Shown here piece by piece: positions 9,301 through 18,064 of a stretch of DNA of 22,172 nucleotides. The stretch is from Hirudo medicinalis (taxonomy: Eukaryota > Annelida > Clitellata > Hirudinida > Hirudinidae), in assembly GCA_011800805.1 (NCBI GenBank), contig MPNW01000914.1:1-22172 (forward strand), in the 5' to 3' direction. The notes under the pieces were generated by a model. The model was not told the DNA's origin and searched no databases. It saw only the letters and a program-made list of their open reading frames with translations. The translations under genes and the position numbers were made by a program. The first letter of the stretch is position 1; each line of letters opens with the position of its first letter.

Positions 9301-12300
9301 CGAGCCACAATCTCCGCTGGTTTGCTTGCTCATCACCGTTCAACTCATGGACACAAGGAACGATTTCTTTACCGAATCGTTACTGGCGACGAAAAATGGT
9401 GCATCAATATGAAGCAGCTTAAGGAATGGCTTAGCCCCGGTAAACAAGCGACCCTGCACGTGAATCAAGATCTTCGTCCGCGTAAAAAGATGTTGCGCAT
9501 ATGGTGGGACTGGGAAGGGTTTATCCATTACGAATTGCTCGAACAGAACGGCAGCATGGTGTCCTTTTGCTGCGCGACAATGCCCACCCTCATATCGCCA
9601 ATACGACCAAGGAAGCCATCCAAACTCATGGTTGGGAAGTGCTGCCACACCTGCTGTATTCTCCCGATTTGGCACCAACGAATTTTCAGCTTTTTTGATC
9701 TCTTTCAAATGCTAGGCAGGAGTTTCTTTCAATAATGATGCAGAGTTGAGAGCTTGGTTGGATGAATTTTTCGAGTCTACACCAGGTGATTTCTACCAAT
9801 GAGGTATTGAAAACCTTGTTGAACGTTGGAAAAAAGTCGTAAACAACAAAGGAGAATACATTATTGATTAATTAGTTGTTAATTTTTATTGAAAAATAAA
9901 CTTATAAAAAAGTCATAAACAACAAAGGAGAATACATTATTGATTAATTAGTTGTTAATTTTTATTGAAAAATAAACTTATAAAAAAGTCATAAACAACA
10001 AAGGAGAACATTACTGATTAATTCATGAAAAATACTCTTAAAAATTTTTTAAAAAACAGCAGGAACTTAGTTGCCAACCTAATATATAGGCCTCCAAACA
10101 ATAGTACAAAACTAGTTAATGATGAATTCCAACTTCTACTTGATAACATCACTAAACGTCATAACTGTATTTTACTGGGCGATTTCAATCTAGATCTGTT
10201 GTCAAATAGCACAATAGTGCAGGAATTTTAGAGCACAGGCATCTAGTCATGGATTACATCCAAGAACAACTCAGCCGAAAAGAGTCACATCAAAAAGTGC
10301 AACAATAATAGACGACATATTCTCAAACATCTACGACAGAGATAGTATCCAGAAAATAATTATTCGATGACATTTCTGACCACCTTCCCATTAATAATTA
10401 TTCAAATTACCCAAGCATACATGCAACTTTGAGGGCGGTTGACGGAACTTTGATGGACATGTTGGAGGAAGATTTTGCTCACTTTGAGTACCCTCACACC
10501 CTTGTATCAAACAATGGCCTACACTCACATCAGAGGAGGTTCATGAATTTCTAAGAATAGGTATTTTTCATCTAACATGAAGCACCACGTAACCACACAA
10601 GTTGACAGACTGAAAGACTGATGCAAACATTCAAACAGTCCTTGAAGAGATCACATCTTCACTGTAGGAAAGCTTTACATGAATTTCTTGTTCAATACCA
10701 AAGGACATCCCTAGAGATTAAGTTAGATTACAATGAAAACATGACCATGTTACTACTCTTCACGATCTCCATTGTCTATACAATCACCAAAGAATAGACT
10801 ACAAGATTTCTACACCGCCATGGGAAGTTGTCCCAAAACAATTCTAATAAAGGTGACATAGGTGCTTAACCTCCTCATACTCAGGAAAGAATATGGACAT
10901 CACTTTTGAACCTGGCATCAACAATTATCAACTCTGTAATTGGTTATTGTCAGGGTGAGTTTGAGGAATACCCAGACAGATGAAGGTAAGAAAGTGCTGA
11001 TACTGATTGCTCAATACCTCAATGCACTGGATAAAGTCAACAGTAATTTGATAATAGGACCTTCGATTTTTAATAAGTTATAAAATCATCATAATGTTAA
11101 AATAAATAGGAATTGAAACCTCAGTCCATTTGTTAATCTCTCTAAAATATAATGCTCAACATCATTAGCTAAAACTTACAGCACACTAGAGCTTAAAATA
11201 GAGACTCAAATGTTCTTACACAATTAACTTAAGTCATCCTAATAACAATTAACACTAAGTCTTAGAAATCAATGGCATCGTTATCATTGTTCTACAATTA
11301 ATAGATATTACAACTCATTGGAAAGAAAATCTAAATCTAAAACAACTTCCTGCACAAACACTGTAGGCACCTACCTGAGATGGCTATGTGCGAGAGCATG
11401 CATAATAACCCCGGGATTTCCAAAACAGACGAGCAAATGGTATGAGAGGAATTCGGCCTCTTGAGTCCAATTTCCAGTCTTGCGGAGGGATGACAGCTTG
11501 TTGAGGCATTCGACTATATGCTTCATGTTTGTGACAGGGCAAAATTGTTCCACTTCATTGCACAGCCTGGACATTCCAACAACCATAGATTAATCATTTC
11601 ATAGATGAATCACTATAGATGAATGTCATCCTTGGAGCACACAACCCTCAAGATACATAAATACAATTAAATTGCATTAGCTTTTAATCACCATTGTAAT
11701 TACAACATTCCTAAACATGAATGTAACGGTCCCACAATGAATCGAATGCGCTTAGGGTAATTGCGCAAGCAGTCTTTAACAATTATTGCTTCCCTTCCTT
11801 TCAAGATCAACCACCATAAACTTCCATCCCTTAAATAGTAAGCCTTAGGATATCTTACAGAAACTCGGATAACCCAGTAATATATACCAAACATACCTAA
11901 GAGTTTAATCACCTTTTGGGCAGCTTAAATGCAATAATCATCCTGTTTATTTTTTTTTAATGTTATAACAATTTGTGGCTGGTCAAAACCCATCATAACT
12001 CTAACAACACCTTTTTCAACATCCATATCTGAGACTCCATCAATCAGTGTTTCCAACGTGATTTTTAAACTAAACCCCTCATTTTCTTAACAGTTATCGC
12101 TATTTAACTTCAGAATTGCATAAACTTTGTAAACAACTCTAAACTGTACCGCCTTATTTAAAGAAGCGATTTTTCTTCAAAAACCGTTCGCTACCTTATC
12201 AATAATTAATCAAAATCCCTTAAGTTCTGAATATCAAATTCTGCAATGAAATGTTGCAACATAATTTTTGTTGCGAAGAATCATAAAAACCTATCTGCCA

Positions 12301-14425
12301 CATCACAGGACACTTCCATAATTAGATCATCTGAAATCCCCGCAGTTACGATACGACCGTATTAAGACATAAAAGCCTCTGCTTATATTTTTATAATAAC
12401 TTGTAATGATGGTGAATTCTAATGATAATGCATTCCTACAGTACTCATAATTGACCTATCTACAAACCTGCTTTTGTAAGATACAACTCAAGTTTCACTC
12501 AATATGTCCATCAGAACCCAGAATTTTCTCCAGGATATCCGCTTCCGTTGCATCGCTGCCTCACATTTGCTTGTTTAAAAACTTTTTAACAATTATTGAA
12601 TCATCTCATTATCTTCCTGTGGCCAATATAAACACAATTCCTGTCTTAGTTACCGCTTATTCATTTCATTTCTTCTGCGATTGCTTTTGACCAATCGCAA
12701 GCATTACCGTTTAATTACACACTCCGACCGAGCTGGATGTGCTCCTTTTAGGAATGTCCTTTTTTGAACTCAACTTTTAACTACCTCACTACTTGCCTTT
12801 ACATAGTCAGACTACAGTACAACATACATAATATACTACTGGCATATTATATTAAATGTATGAATGAACATGATACATACAATAGATGGATTTATTTATT
12901 ATTATTATTGATGTTGCCCTTGACATGTTGGCCAACAAAACCTTTTTTATCTTACGTAAGAAAATGTTTAAGCATGCAATCTGTCTTGAAGGTTTTTGTC
13001 TGAAAAAAAAAACAACTCAGGAAGTCCTCAATCAGAACATTGCAATTATCATCCTTATAAGAAACCGAAGGCAATTACATCCTCTGCTTCTCATCGACTT
13101 TGGTGAGTACAACCAGAAGTGATGTGACTCATCATTCCATAGGACCTCTAAATTACAGAAACTTTCATACAATGTAAAACCATTGCAAATACTGAATCAC
13201 ATTTTTTTACATGTAATTGTAAGATTGAAAGGATGTGACCACTGCTCCACCATCCAAAGTTAACAAACTGGTAACTGTCTGCTATGTCTAGGACAAAACA
13301 CCAAGCTTCACATTTTACTTGCATTGTTGTCTGATTATACACAAAGAGTCTGCAACCTTTCTAGATTAAGTCCACACTTAAATATGTGGCTTAAAAGATT
13401 TTTAGCTTACATAAGCAAAGCATTAGCTATGTTTGATATGCAATACATGAATGAGCCACAATCGACTACTAATTTCATTAGCTAACAATAACATTAAACA
13501 AGTTAAACAAGTGTCACTAAGCACTATGTTTAATAAAACTGGAAACAATGGCAATATAACAATGTCATGTTATTATTCTACTAATTAATAATAAATAATA
13601 AAGACATTCATAGCATCATTAACATCAAATCAAGAAAATAACAATCTGGAGAATGTGACCTGTAGTTGGAGTACAGCAAGAACCTTGATATGATCTCATA
13701 AATCTTGATGGCAGCATCTCCTTCAATCTTCTGAATGGTCATGTCCTGCCTAATGGCACGGAAGCGATCAAATACAAAGTTGTACACTTCGTGGAAGGGC
13801 TGATCTTCGCATGGAACAATTCTTGAAGGTGAAAGAATTTGTAAAACTATGAATGTTAATTGAGGGAGACCTCTTCAACTTAAGAGTTCAGAGCTCAATT
13901 GTTTTAACTTTTTGATGCACAAACATGAGTCACCATACTTGAGATATTTTAAGGTGAGTTAACCTGGATCTAATGATTCAGAAGATGTTAACCAGTTATA
14001 ACAAACAAGGAATTGCAGTCATCAATAAAAACACATCCAGCTTCCAGTAATAAACCATTTAGCACACCAAACATTTATAACGTACTCGTTTATGAGGTAT
14101 ATTGTAGTTTCGTGAAGGACTTTGGCGGGCCTTAATTCCGCTGGGTCAACTTTGTTCCCAGCTCCGGCTCGAATGAACTCCTTCACCAGATATCTAATTT
14201 AATTAAAGAAAGCGATTCTTGGCATCCGAGACTGCAGCGAATCCTAGATCACAAACCTTTTTTTGCCCTTTTCAAACTTGTGAACTCTGTTGGCGTCAAT
14301 CCTCCTAAAAGTAAAAGCAACAATCATTAACTTTAAAGAGACAGAAAACAAGAAAGATTAATCACTTACATGGTCCTCTCATTTTGAGGACACATCGAAA
14401 GGCAGGACCCGACGAAACCCGACAT
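3400..14425 (-). CDS. SAC3D1: SAC3 domain-containing protein 1 homologue, eight exons
   Basis: The exons, inferred from splice sites and protein continuity, are 14370-14425, 14257-14304, 14086-14193, 13660-13821, 11375-11566, 4636-4780, 3610-3808 and 3400-3519. They total about 342 residues, close to vertebrate SAC3D1 size. The protein starts MSGFVGSCLSMCPQNER, matching the Cys-Pro...Glu-Arg entry motif of SAC3/GANP proteins. It continues with ELRPAKVLHETTIYLINE, FVFDRFRAIRQDMTIQKIE, a GNYFKVLKL helix segment and a C-terminal winged-helix-like part. The family belongs to the SAC3/GANP group; SAC3D1 is linked to centrosome duplication, and relatives act in TREX-2 mRNA export. All junctions keep frame except exon 6 to exon 7, where canonical GT-AG boundaries leave one extra base; a micro-exon, sequence error or genuine frameshift could explain it. 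The start is the first Met before the CP motif. Introns range from 63 bp to 6.6 kb. Confidence 0.85.
5109..5315 (+). pseudogene. possible coding relic, unidentified
   Basis: Across this stretch the plus strand reads like decayed protein in shifting frames. The cleanest part, about 5200-5312, gives FNIEKLCKPQGFQFPDESEF and then a charged segment ending in a stop. Composition looks protein-like rather than random, but I do not recognise a family. It may be the 5' part of the relic that starts near 5790, or a separate retrocopy. Confidence 0.2.
5795..6900 (+). pseudogene. decayed copy of a repetitive invertebrate gene family of unknown function
   Basis: Fragments in order on the plus strand, in several frames with stops between them, include RPIIDLNPYNFNCVYSTLKL, ACVTFDQPLWIKV, FHMLMSYLGSLGVSMSGSG, a piece near GIAVSRAICCHLLVDSAL, then AAATSRSHHAKCSRYYLQLM and MRRTNNFEHSKDLSIGQVMM. 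From memory this order (YSTL..DQ, TFDQPLW, FH..MS.LG..G....GSG, YA+..+.YLQ, RR....W.gLs.Dl.IEQ) recurs in multicopy uncharacterised proteins of aphids, corals and other invertebrates, which suggests a mobile-element passenger or domesticated element gene. The copy is broken by stop codons and frameshifts and is not functional. The open frame at 6958-7185 may be a further, unrecognised part. The family assignment is recollection and was not searched. Confidence 0.5.
7676..7680. repeat. target-site duplication CTATG, left copy
   Basis: CTATG directly precedes the LTR start and is repeated exactly after its end at 8306-8310. A 5-bp duplication is usual for Gypsy and BEL/Pao integration. Confidence 0.85.
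7681..8305 (+). mobile_element. solo LTR of an LTR retrotransposon
   Basis: The element begins TGTCAGG and ends CCTGACA, a perfect 7-bp terminal inverted repeat of the TG...CA type. It is flanked by identical CTATG copies. It is 625 bp long, or about 547 bp if the duplicated block around the single N at 8179 is an assembly artefact. A TATA motif (TATATATAT, 7809-7817) sits about 130 bases in and is followed by a purine-rich GAGAG/GTGTG stretch that looks like the transcribed leader, so its sense is the plus strand. There is no internal region or second LTR, so the full element was lost, most simply by LTR-LTR recombination. The 5-bp duplication fits Gypsy or BEL/Pao; I cannot choose between them. 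Confidence 0.85.
8102..8256. repeat. 77-bp exact direct repeat on either side of one N
   Basis: Bases 8102-8178 and 8180-8256 are identical, separated only by the ambiguous base at 8179. Exact identity next to a gap symbol points to two contig ends that overlapped but were joined with a one-base gap. A real tandem duplication inside the LTR is less likely. Confidence 0.9.
8306..8310. repeat. target-site duplication CTATG, right copy
   Basis: This is the exact partner of the copy at 7676-7680, immediately after the CCTGACA end of the solo LTR. Confidence 0.85.
8449..8751 (+). mobile_element. LINE endonuclease domain, left part (CR1/L2-like)
   Basis: This is the N-terminal half of an apurinic-endonuclease-like domain of a non-LTR retrotransposon. 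IIILNKHIKDKVIAVTETWL carries the catalytic Glu of the TETW motif. It is followed by the SISIPGYSYRF segment and, in another frame, FIHQDFHFSQ and SFEGLFVRLEL. At least two frameshifts interrupt it, so it is dead. It stops at 8751 where a mariner is inserted and resumes at 10085. The motifs suit the CR1/L2 group; no reverse-transcriptase domain remains in the window. The left limit is uncertain because no 5' end is visible. Confidence 0.75.
8915..9871 (+). pseudogene. mariner transposase, inactivated
   Basis: The frame opens MECQVKKKHFRHLLLFDFNQ (the N-terminal HTH region) and runs through FDLKDAPRYGRPV, the TGDEKW motif with the first catalytic Asp (9388) and the DNAHPH motif with the second Asp (9576). 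It then reads YSPDLAPTNFQLF and ends NLVERWKKVVNNKGEYIID with a stop. Length and motif order match mariner transposases of about 345 residues. The reading frame shifts near 9015, 9540 and 9700 and contains a stop near 9044. The third catalytic position, 35 codons after the second Asp and normally Asp in the D34D triad, is Asn (codon at 9681). The gene cannot encode an active enzyme. Confidence 0.92.
9836..10050. repeat. 76-bp tandem repeat in the mariner 3' end
   Basis: The block GTCGTAAACAACAAAGGAGA... restarts at 9912 and again at 9988, giving a period of 76 bases. The first two copies differ by about one base. The third is diverged and incomplete. The unit covers the transposase C-terminus, its stop codon and the 3' untranslated AATAAA region, so the array comes from internal duplication after or during insertion. 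Confidence 0.9.
10085..10395 (+). mobile_element. LINE endonuclease domain, right part
   Basis: This continues the domain cut at 8751. It begins in the middle of the conserved IYRPPNN motif and runs on to FQLLLDNITKRHNCILLGDF with the GDFN catalytic motif (about 10177). It then continues through TQPKRVTSKSATIIDDIF and finally, after a one-base shift, the SDHLPI motif with the catalytic His near 10380. Removing the mariner and one TA reads VAGIIYRPPN without a break. Homology fades near 10395, so the reverse-transcriptase part is missing. Confidence 0.8.
10434..10720 (+). mobile_element. integrase core fragment of a Ty3/gypsy-type element, decayed
   Basis: Plus-strand frames give a piece of an rve integrase core: FEYPHTLVSNNG (family consensus has SDNG, so the catalytic Asp reads Asn), then a segment like the FTSEEF..FL region, then the stretch corresponding to the ATNGQAER..QTFK motif, then FLVQYQRTS, which matches the FL..YR.TP motif. 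Two or more frameshifts and a stop break it. Only about 290 bases are recognisable, with no LTRs, reverse transcriptase or protease. Whether it belongs to the same family as the solo LTR at 7681 cannot be told. Confidence 0.6.
11567..13659. other. SAC3D1 intron 4, mostly featureless
   Basis: This 2.1-kb AT-rich intron lies between exons 5 and 4. It contains the unexplained minus-strand open frame at 11700-11912 and a TTATTATTATTATT run near 12890. No mobile element or RNA gene is recognised. Confidence 0.6.
11700..11912 (-). other. unexplained 70-codon open frame in SAC3D1 intron 4
   Basis: The minus-strand frame includes YYLRDGSLWWLILKGREAII and a KDCLRNYPKRIRF segment. Residue content (Trp pairs, Arg/Lys, Tyr-Pro) looks protein-like, and the strand is the same as the host gene. 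It does not fit between the flanking exons, which already join in phase. It could be a fragment of an element protein or chance. I do not recognise it. Confidence 0.2.
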
Positions 14426-15975
14426 CCTCACCTTTTCAGCGCCAAAACTGTGAGTCCCCAAACAAAAATCTACTAAGCCTTGCCATTTCAATTAGAGTAA
14501 ATAAATAATAATTTCATAAATATGATTTTATGTTAGTAATATTGTAGAATTATTGAATTGCATCACTGTTTCGAAGATTTTGGACTTTTTGTGGTTATTA
14601 AAATATAACTTCATGGTGAGATATTTATAGAACAACGATCTCATTGGTTGGGCACGCCTGAACAAAACTGTTAATATTTTCATTACCATAATTTATGACC
14701 TTTATAAATATTCTATTAAATTAGTATTCTCAATTAAATACAAAATTTTAGAGCTCTATTAATTAAACAATTATTATTTTTCCGTGAAAGAATTCATAAA
14801 ATAAGTGACTCCATAAAAAATGTCTACTTACTTCTAGGAATTAACGCATAACATCTGATAATCAATTGATTGAATCAATGTTAATTTATCAAAAGTTTAG
14901 TCTTAATTTTAATAACTTTACGAGTACGAGGCATGCCTAATTTGCATAAAGACCATTAGCCTTACTGAGGCTGGCGGCCAATCAGATTTTTTAGCAGGTC
15001 CTTTAAAGCATCTAGACATGTGCTCCTCTCCACAATTTATAAAGATTTTTGGATGATATTTTTTCGTTATCAGTATTGCCATCGAGACTTTGATTTTAGC
15101 TGTTCTGTTGATAAACAGCAGAAAATAGTTTGTAAAATTCTGATTCTGACGAAGAATTACCTAAAGCTTAGTCAGCACTTTTTTCGCTAGTCAATTTTAT
15201 GACTGCATTGCTCGTGAAAAAAAAGAAACTGTGATTGAAATCCTCTTGTAGTATCTCAAAAATGATGAAGTGAGTTATTCTGTTTTCATTTAGCGATGTC
15301 AAGCTCTGTTTTTGACTCCGTGGTTAACCTGAAATATCTGAACATGCCACATTCATTTTTTCATTGGCGCGAAAGTTTTGCAGAAAAAAGTTAAGATGCA
15401 TTGAACCTGTTTAATTAAAATCCTCGAAAGCATATTAACAACTTTTAGTTTTCGAATAATTTTGATGTAAAAAAAATTAGCGCCCTCTTCAAAGACACAG
15501 ATTAAACCAATCGATAAGCAGAAGAGGGACTATTTTGATGTTTGTTTCACTCCTACGTTGAGTTTTGAATAACGTCGTTATTCTTAACCACTGGTTGAGA
15601 CTTAAGCAGTTCATCTTATCATCCGGAGAACGATTATTTGCAATGGATACAAGTAAAACTAATTCTTCCGCTAAGCGGAACTGTAACCCAGTTTTCCTTT
15701 TGATTCAATGACTCGTTTTTATCTTAGAGTCGTGGTTAAACCTTGAAAATTTGTCAAACTCCCATTGCAATTATCTTTGGCACAAGTGCCCTCAGCTATC
15801 ATAAACATGGTCATTTGAATGGCACGACAATTTAATTGCGTTTTATAAAAATGCGAATTATCATCATTGTCGTCATCAATCGGCGAAAATAACACGAAAG
15901 CTTGCGCTGACCACTAGATTTGCCATGTTCAATAGACGTATTTTCAACAGCTTTTTTTTTTCATTCAAATTTCAG
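14426..15975. other. divergent intergenic region between SAC3D1 and the bZIP gene
   Basis: This separates two head-to-head genes and must hold both promoters. Visible motifs are an octamer ATTTGCAT (14940-14947), a CCAAT box in GGCCAATCAG near 14988, and an 8-bp inverted repeat CCCTCTTC/GAAGAGGG (15483-15490 and 15521-15528). A pyrimidine tract ending TTTCAG at 15975 is a splice acceptor just before the bZIP start codon, implying a noncoding upstream exon. No coding region is seen. Confidence 0.5.
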
Positions 15976-15982
15976 CGAATCC

Positions 15983-17169
15983 ATGTTTGACCAAATGGAG
16001 GAAAATAACTGGCATTCTTATACGTGCTATACGTTCCAAGAATCAGTGGAAGACTTCGATTCAGAAGTTATTACTTTACCATCATTATTTCTATTACATC
16101 TTAATTATTTTCATTAATGTTAAGTATGTTTTAATTGGTAATCATTTACTACTCCAGTTGACCAAGTACAATCTCTTCGAAGATACTGAGAAAGGGAGTC
16201 AAAATCTATGTGAAGATTGGATGCAGAATGTTCAACTTACCACCTTGGGAGAGCTGAGTGACTGTTCAAACGATGATCAACCAGTTCCAGAGAACGACGT
16301 TGAATTTGAAACACTCAGCATAACAAATGAAAGAACTGGATCGGTGAGAAGATTTTTAATAAGAAATTGTTTATAATTAACCAATTGTCACCAAAATGTC
16401 TTCAATTAATCAGTTCGAATGCTATATTTTATCCCAAAGCGGTTTTTAATCTCTCTCCGATAAACTAGTTATTGCACTGAATTTTGGCATTACTTGGCCG
16501 AATGCTATTGATAAATGATTGCTTATTACTGATAAAAATTCTTAATTGATCAGCTCTTGATCAATTTCATCGCAGACGTTCAGGAAGAGAAGACACAAGC
16601 TGAACGAAAACGAGAAGCAGACGAGAAGAAAGGAGAGCAACAGGAAAGCCGCAGAGAAGTACAGAAACAAGAAGAAAAAGGAACAAAGAAACTCTGCTGA
16701 GGTCAGCAAATTTAAGTAGAGCAGTAGTTAATCTGATAACTCTAGTGTTAATTCGGACCAGCTTAACAACAATCCATTCTTGGGCAGCTTTCGTAAAACA
16801 TGGATTGAAAGAATTTGTTGAGCTCCAAATTCCAGATTCGAATTTGGCTAACTTTATTTCTGTTTATTTAAATTCATTTTTGGCGATTAAAATTAATAAT
16901 CATATGATCGTTAAAAAGATAATAAGGCTAAAACGCTCGCGTTTACACTGCTTGGTTAGACAATCAATGGCTGTTATTATTACAAACTAATTAAATATAA
17001 ATAATTAAACCAGTGATAACTTCTATTGCAGAAGTTCAAACTCATGTCTGATATGGTGGAGAAACTGGTAACATTTACAAAGGTACACTTATCTCGTTGC
17101 AAAGATAAAGATGAAGGACTACTCGGTGTCTTAAAAAAGGCTGAGCATCTTTTGAAAGATCTCAACTAA
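15983..17169 (+). CDS. small bZIP transcription factor, four exons
   Basis: The proposed exons are 15983-16066, 16158-16343, 16576-16701 and 17032-17169. All introns are GT-AG and all junctions fall between codons, giving 177 residues. Residues 1-90 are acidic (MFDQMEENNWHS..., SVEDFDSE, DDQPVPENDVEFE), as expected of an activation region. Exon 3 encodes a bZIP basic region, RRKESNRKAAEKYRNKKKK, with the invariant Asn and Arg in N-x7-R spacing; this part would bind DNA in the nucleus. Exon 4 supplies the C-terminal helix, but leucines are not on clean heptads (zipper positions read roughly S, M, L, H, K), so dimerisation may be weak or selective. Size and layout recall ATF4/ATF5/CHOP-like factors, but I cannot assign an orthologue. 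The exon 1 donor (GAA|GTTATT) is weak. The start follows a TTTCAG acceptor; an in-frame ATG at 15920 is an alternative. Confidence 0.7.
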
Positions 17170-17957
17170 TCTCAACAAATCTGGATCTCGAAGCTGTTTC
17201 CGAAATGATACAATCTTCATCTTTACTTTTTTTATTGAAAGTCGATCTTTGGACCATTCTCACTTGAAACCACAGCTGGACCATTTAGTTAAGTCCAATG
17301 TTTTTGAGGTTTATCACTTTGTCTCTTCCGTCTAAAGTGCATAGGAACTGAAAATGTCTCACGGAACACGTTTCCTCTCTTTCCAGTCACTCGCTCTTTC
17401 CAGAGTGGTGCTAGGAATATTGGCCTTATTTAGGAATAAACATTCCTTCTTGCAATGGTGGCATTTCAGGTATCTTGTTTTTTTTGCAGGAATTTGGAAT
17501 GTCAACGGTGTTTTTCCGATTGTTGATGGTTAATAAGACCTATGAGTTTTATCCAAGAGTTTGCGTAACACATGTAAGCTAAACCCCTTTGTTTGATACT
17601 TTGTGATATCAATGGATTTTGAATCGTTTTTGTATGTGTAAATTTTGACTGTTTCAAAAGTTAGTTTCTGAAAACTCTTCATTGTTACGACATTTTTTCA
17701 AGAACCATGACAGAATTTTAAAGATGTCACCCTTGTTTTGAACTCCATGAATAAAAGTTCGAAAATGACTAGAATTCGAGAATGCCATTTGACGTACTGT
17801 TCTGGGGCGTGGATGACACACTCTATTTACAAATGTACAAACCGGAAACGATACGAATAATATCTGGCTACATAATTAAATAAATTGTATAATAATATTT
17901 ACATGAAATGAATCCAAATACATCGGATGTGACAAATGGTTTACAGTGGAATGTAAC
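17170..17957. other. convergent 3' region of the bZIP and homeobox genes
   Basis: Both genes point into this interval. I see the bZIP 3' untranslated region with a poly(A) signal at 17435, a second AATAAA in GAATAAAAG near 17752, and no open frame worth reporting. Confidence 0.5.
17435..17440 (+). terminator. AATAAA poly(A) signal candidate for the bZIP gene
   Basis: AATAAA lies 266 bases after the bZIP stop codon, with T-rich sequence following within 50 bases. A second AATAAA near 17752 is the alternative. Confidence 0.45.
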
Positions 17958-18002
17958 AAACCATGTAAATTTCAATGTAAAATTACGTGTGTTACATGGT
18001 TT
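17958..18002. repeat. inverted repeat in the homeobox gene 3' untranslated region
   Basis: AAACCATGTAA (17958-17968) and its exact complement TTACATGGTTT (17992-18002) are separated by 23 bases, so a transcript can fold an 11-bp stem. A third related arm, ATGGTTTACA, lies at 17937-17946 and could pair with the first arm instead. The stem lies 60 to 105 bases past the stop codon of the minus-strand homeobox gene. Confidence 0.5.
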
Positions 18003-18064
18003 CTAACAGCAACCGAAAGGTCGCACACATAGTTTCACTTAACAATTGAAGAATCATTAGATTA

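Larger units (their letters stand above)
8752..10082 (+). mobile_element. mariner transposon, 1331 bp
   Basis: Terminal inverted repeats read TTAGGTTGGCAACTAAGTTC at the left end and the matching complement at the right, with a single difference a few bases further in (CCGC versus CTGC). TA dinucleotides flank both ends (8750-8751 and 10083-10084), the standard Tc1/mariner target duplication. The length is typical of mariners. It carries one decayed transposase on the plus strand and a 76-bp tandem repeat before its right end. It sits inside the LINE endonuclease, so it arrived later than the LINE. Confidence 0.95.
4781..11374. other. SAC3D1 intron 5, packed with mobile-element remains
   Basis: This 6.6-kb intron lies between exon 6 and exon 5 of the minus-strand gene. 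Its recognisable elements (repetitive-family relic, solo LTR, LINE, mariner, integrase fragment) all read on the plus strand, antisense to the host gene. The stretches 5520-5790, 7190-7675 and 10730-11370 show nothing I can identify. Confidence 0.75.

Noticed and set aside
9340..9708. 122-codon minus-strand open frame
   Set aside because: It is antisense to the mariner transposase; all recognisable motifs are on the plus strand.
15031..15170. Possible small nuclear or nucleolar RNA (ATTTTTGG like an Sm site, GCTGTT/AACAGC stem)
   Set aside because: No matching 5' domain or conserved core of any snRNA or box C/D RNA could be found; the motifs are short and expected in AT-rich DNA.
15481..15495. 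CTCF-like GCGCCCTCT
   Set aside because: It matches only part of the motif and the remainder does not fit, so it is left as an inverted-repeat arm.
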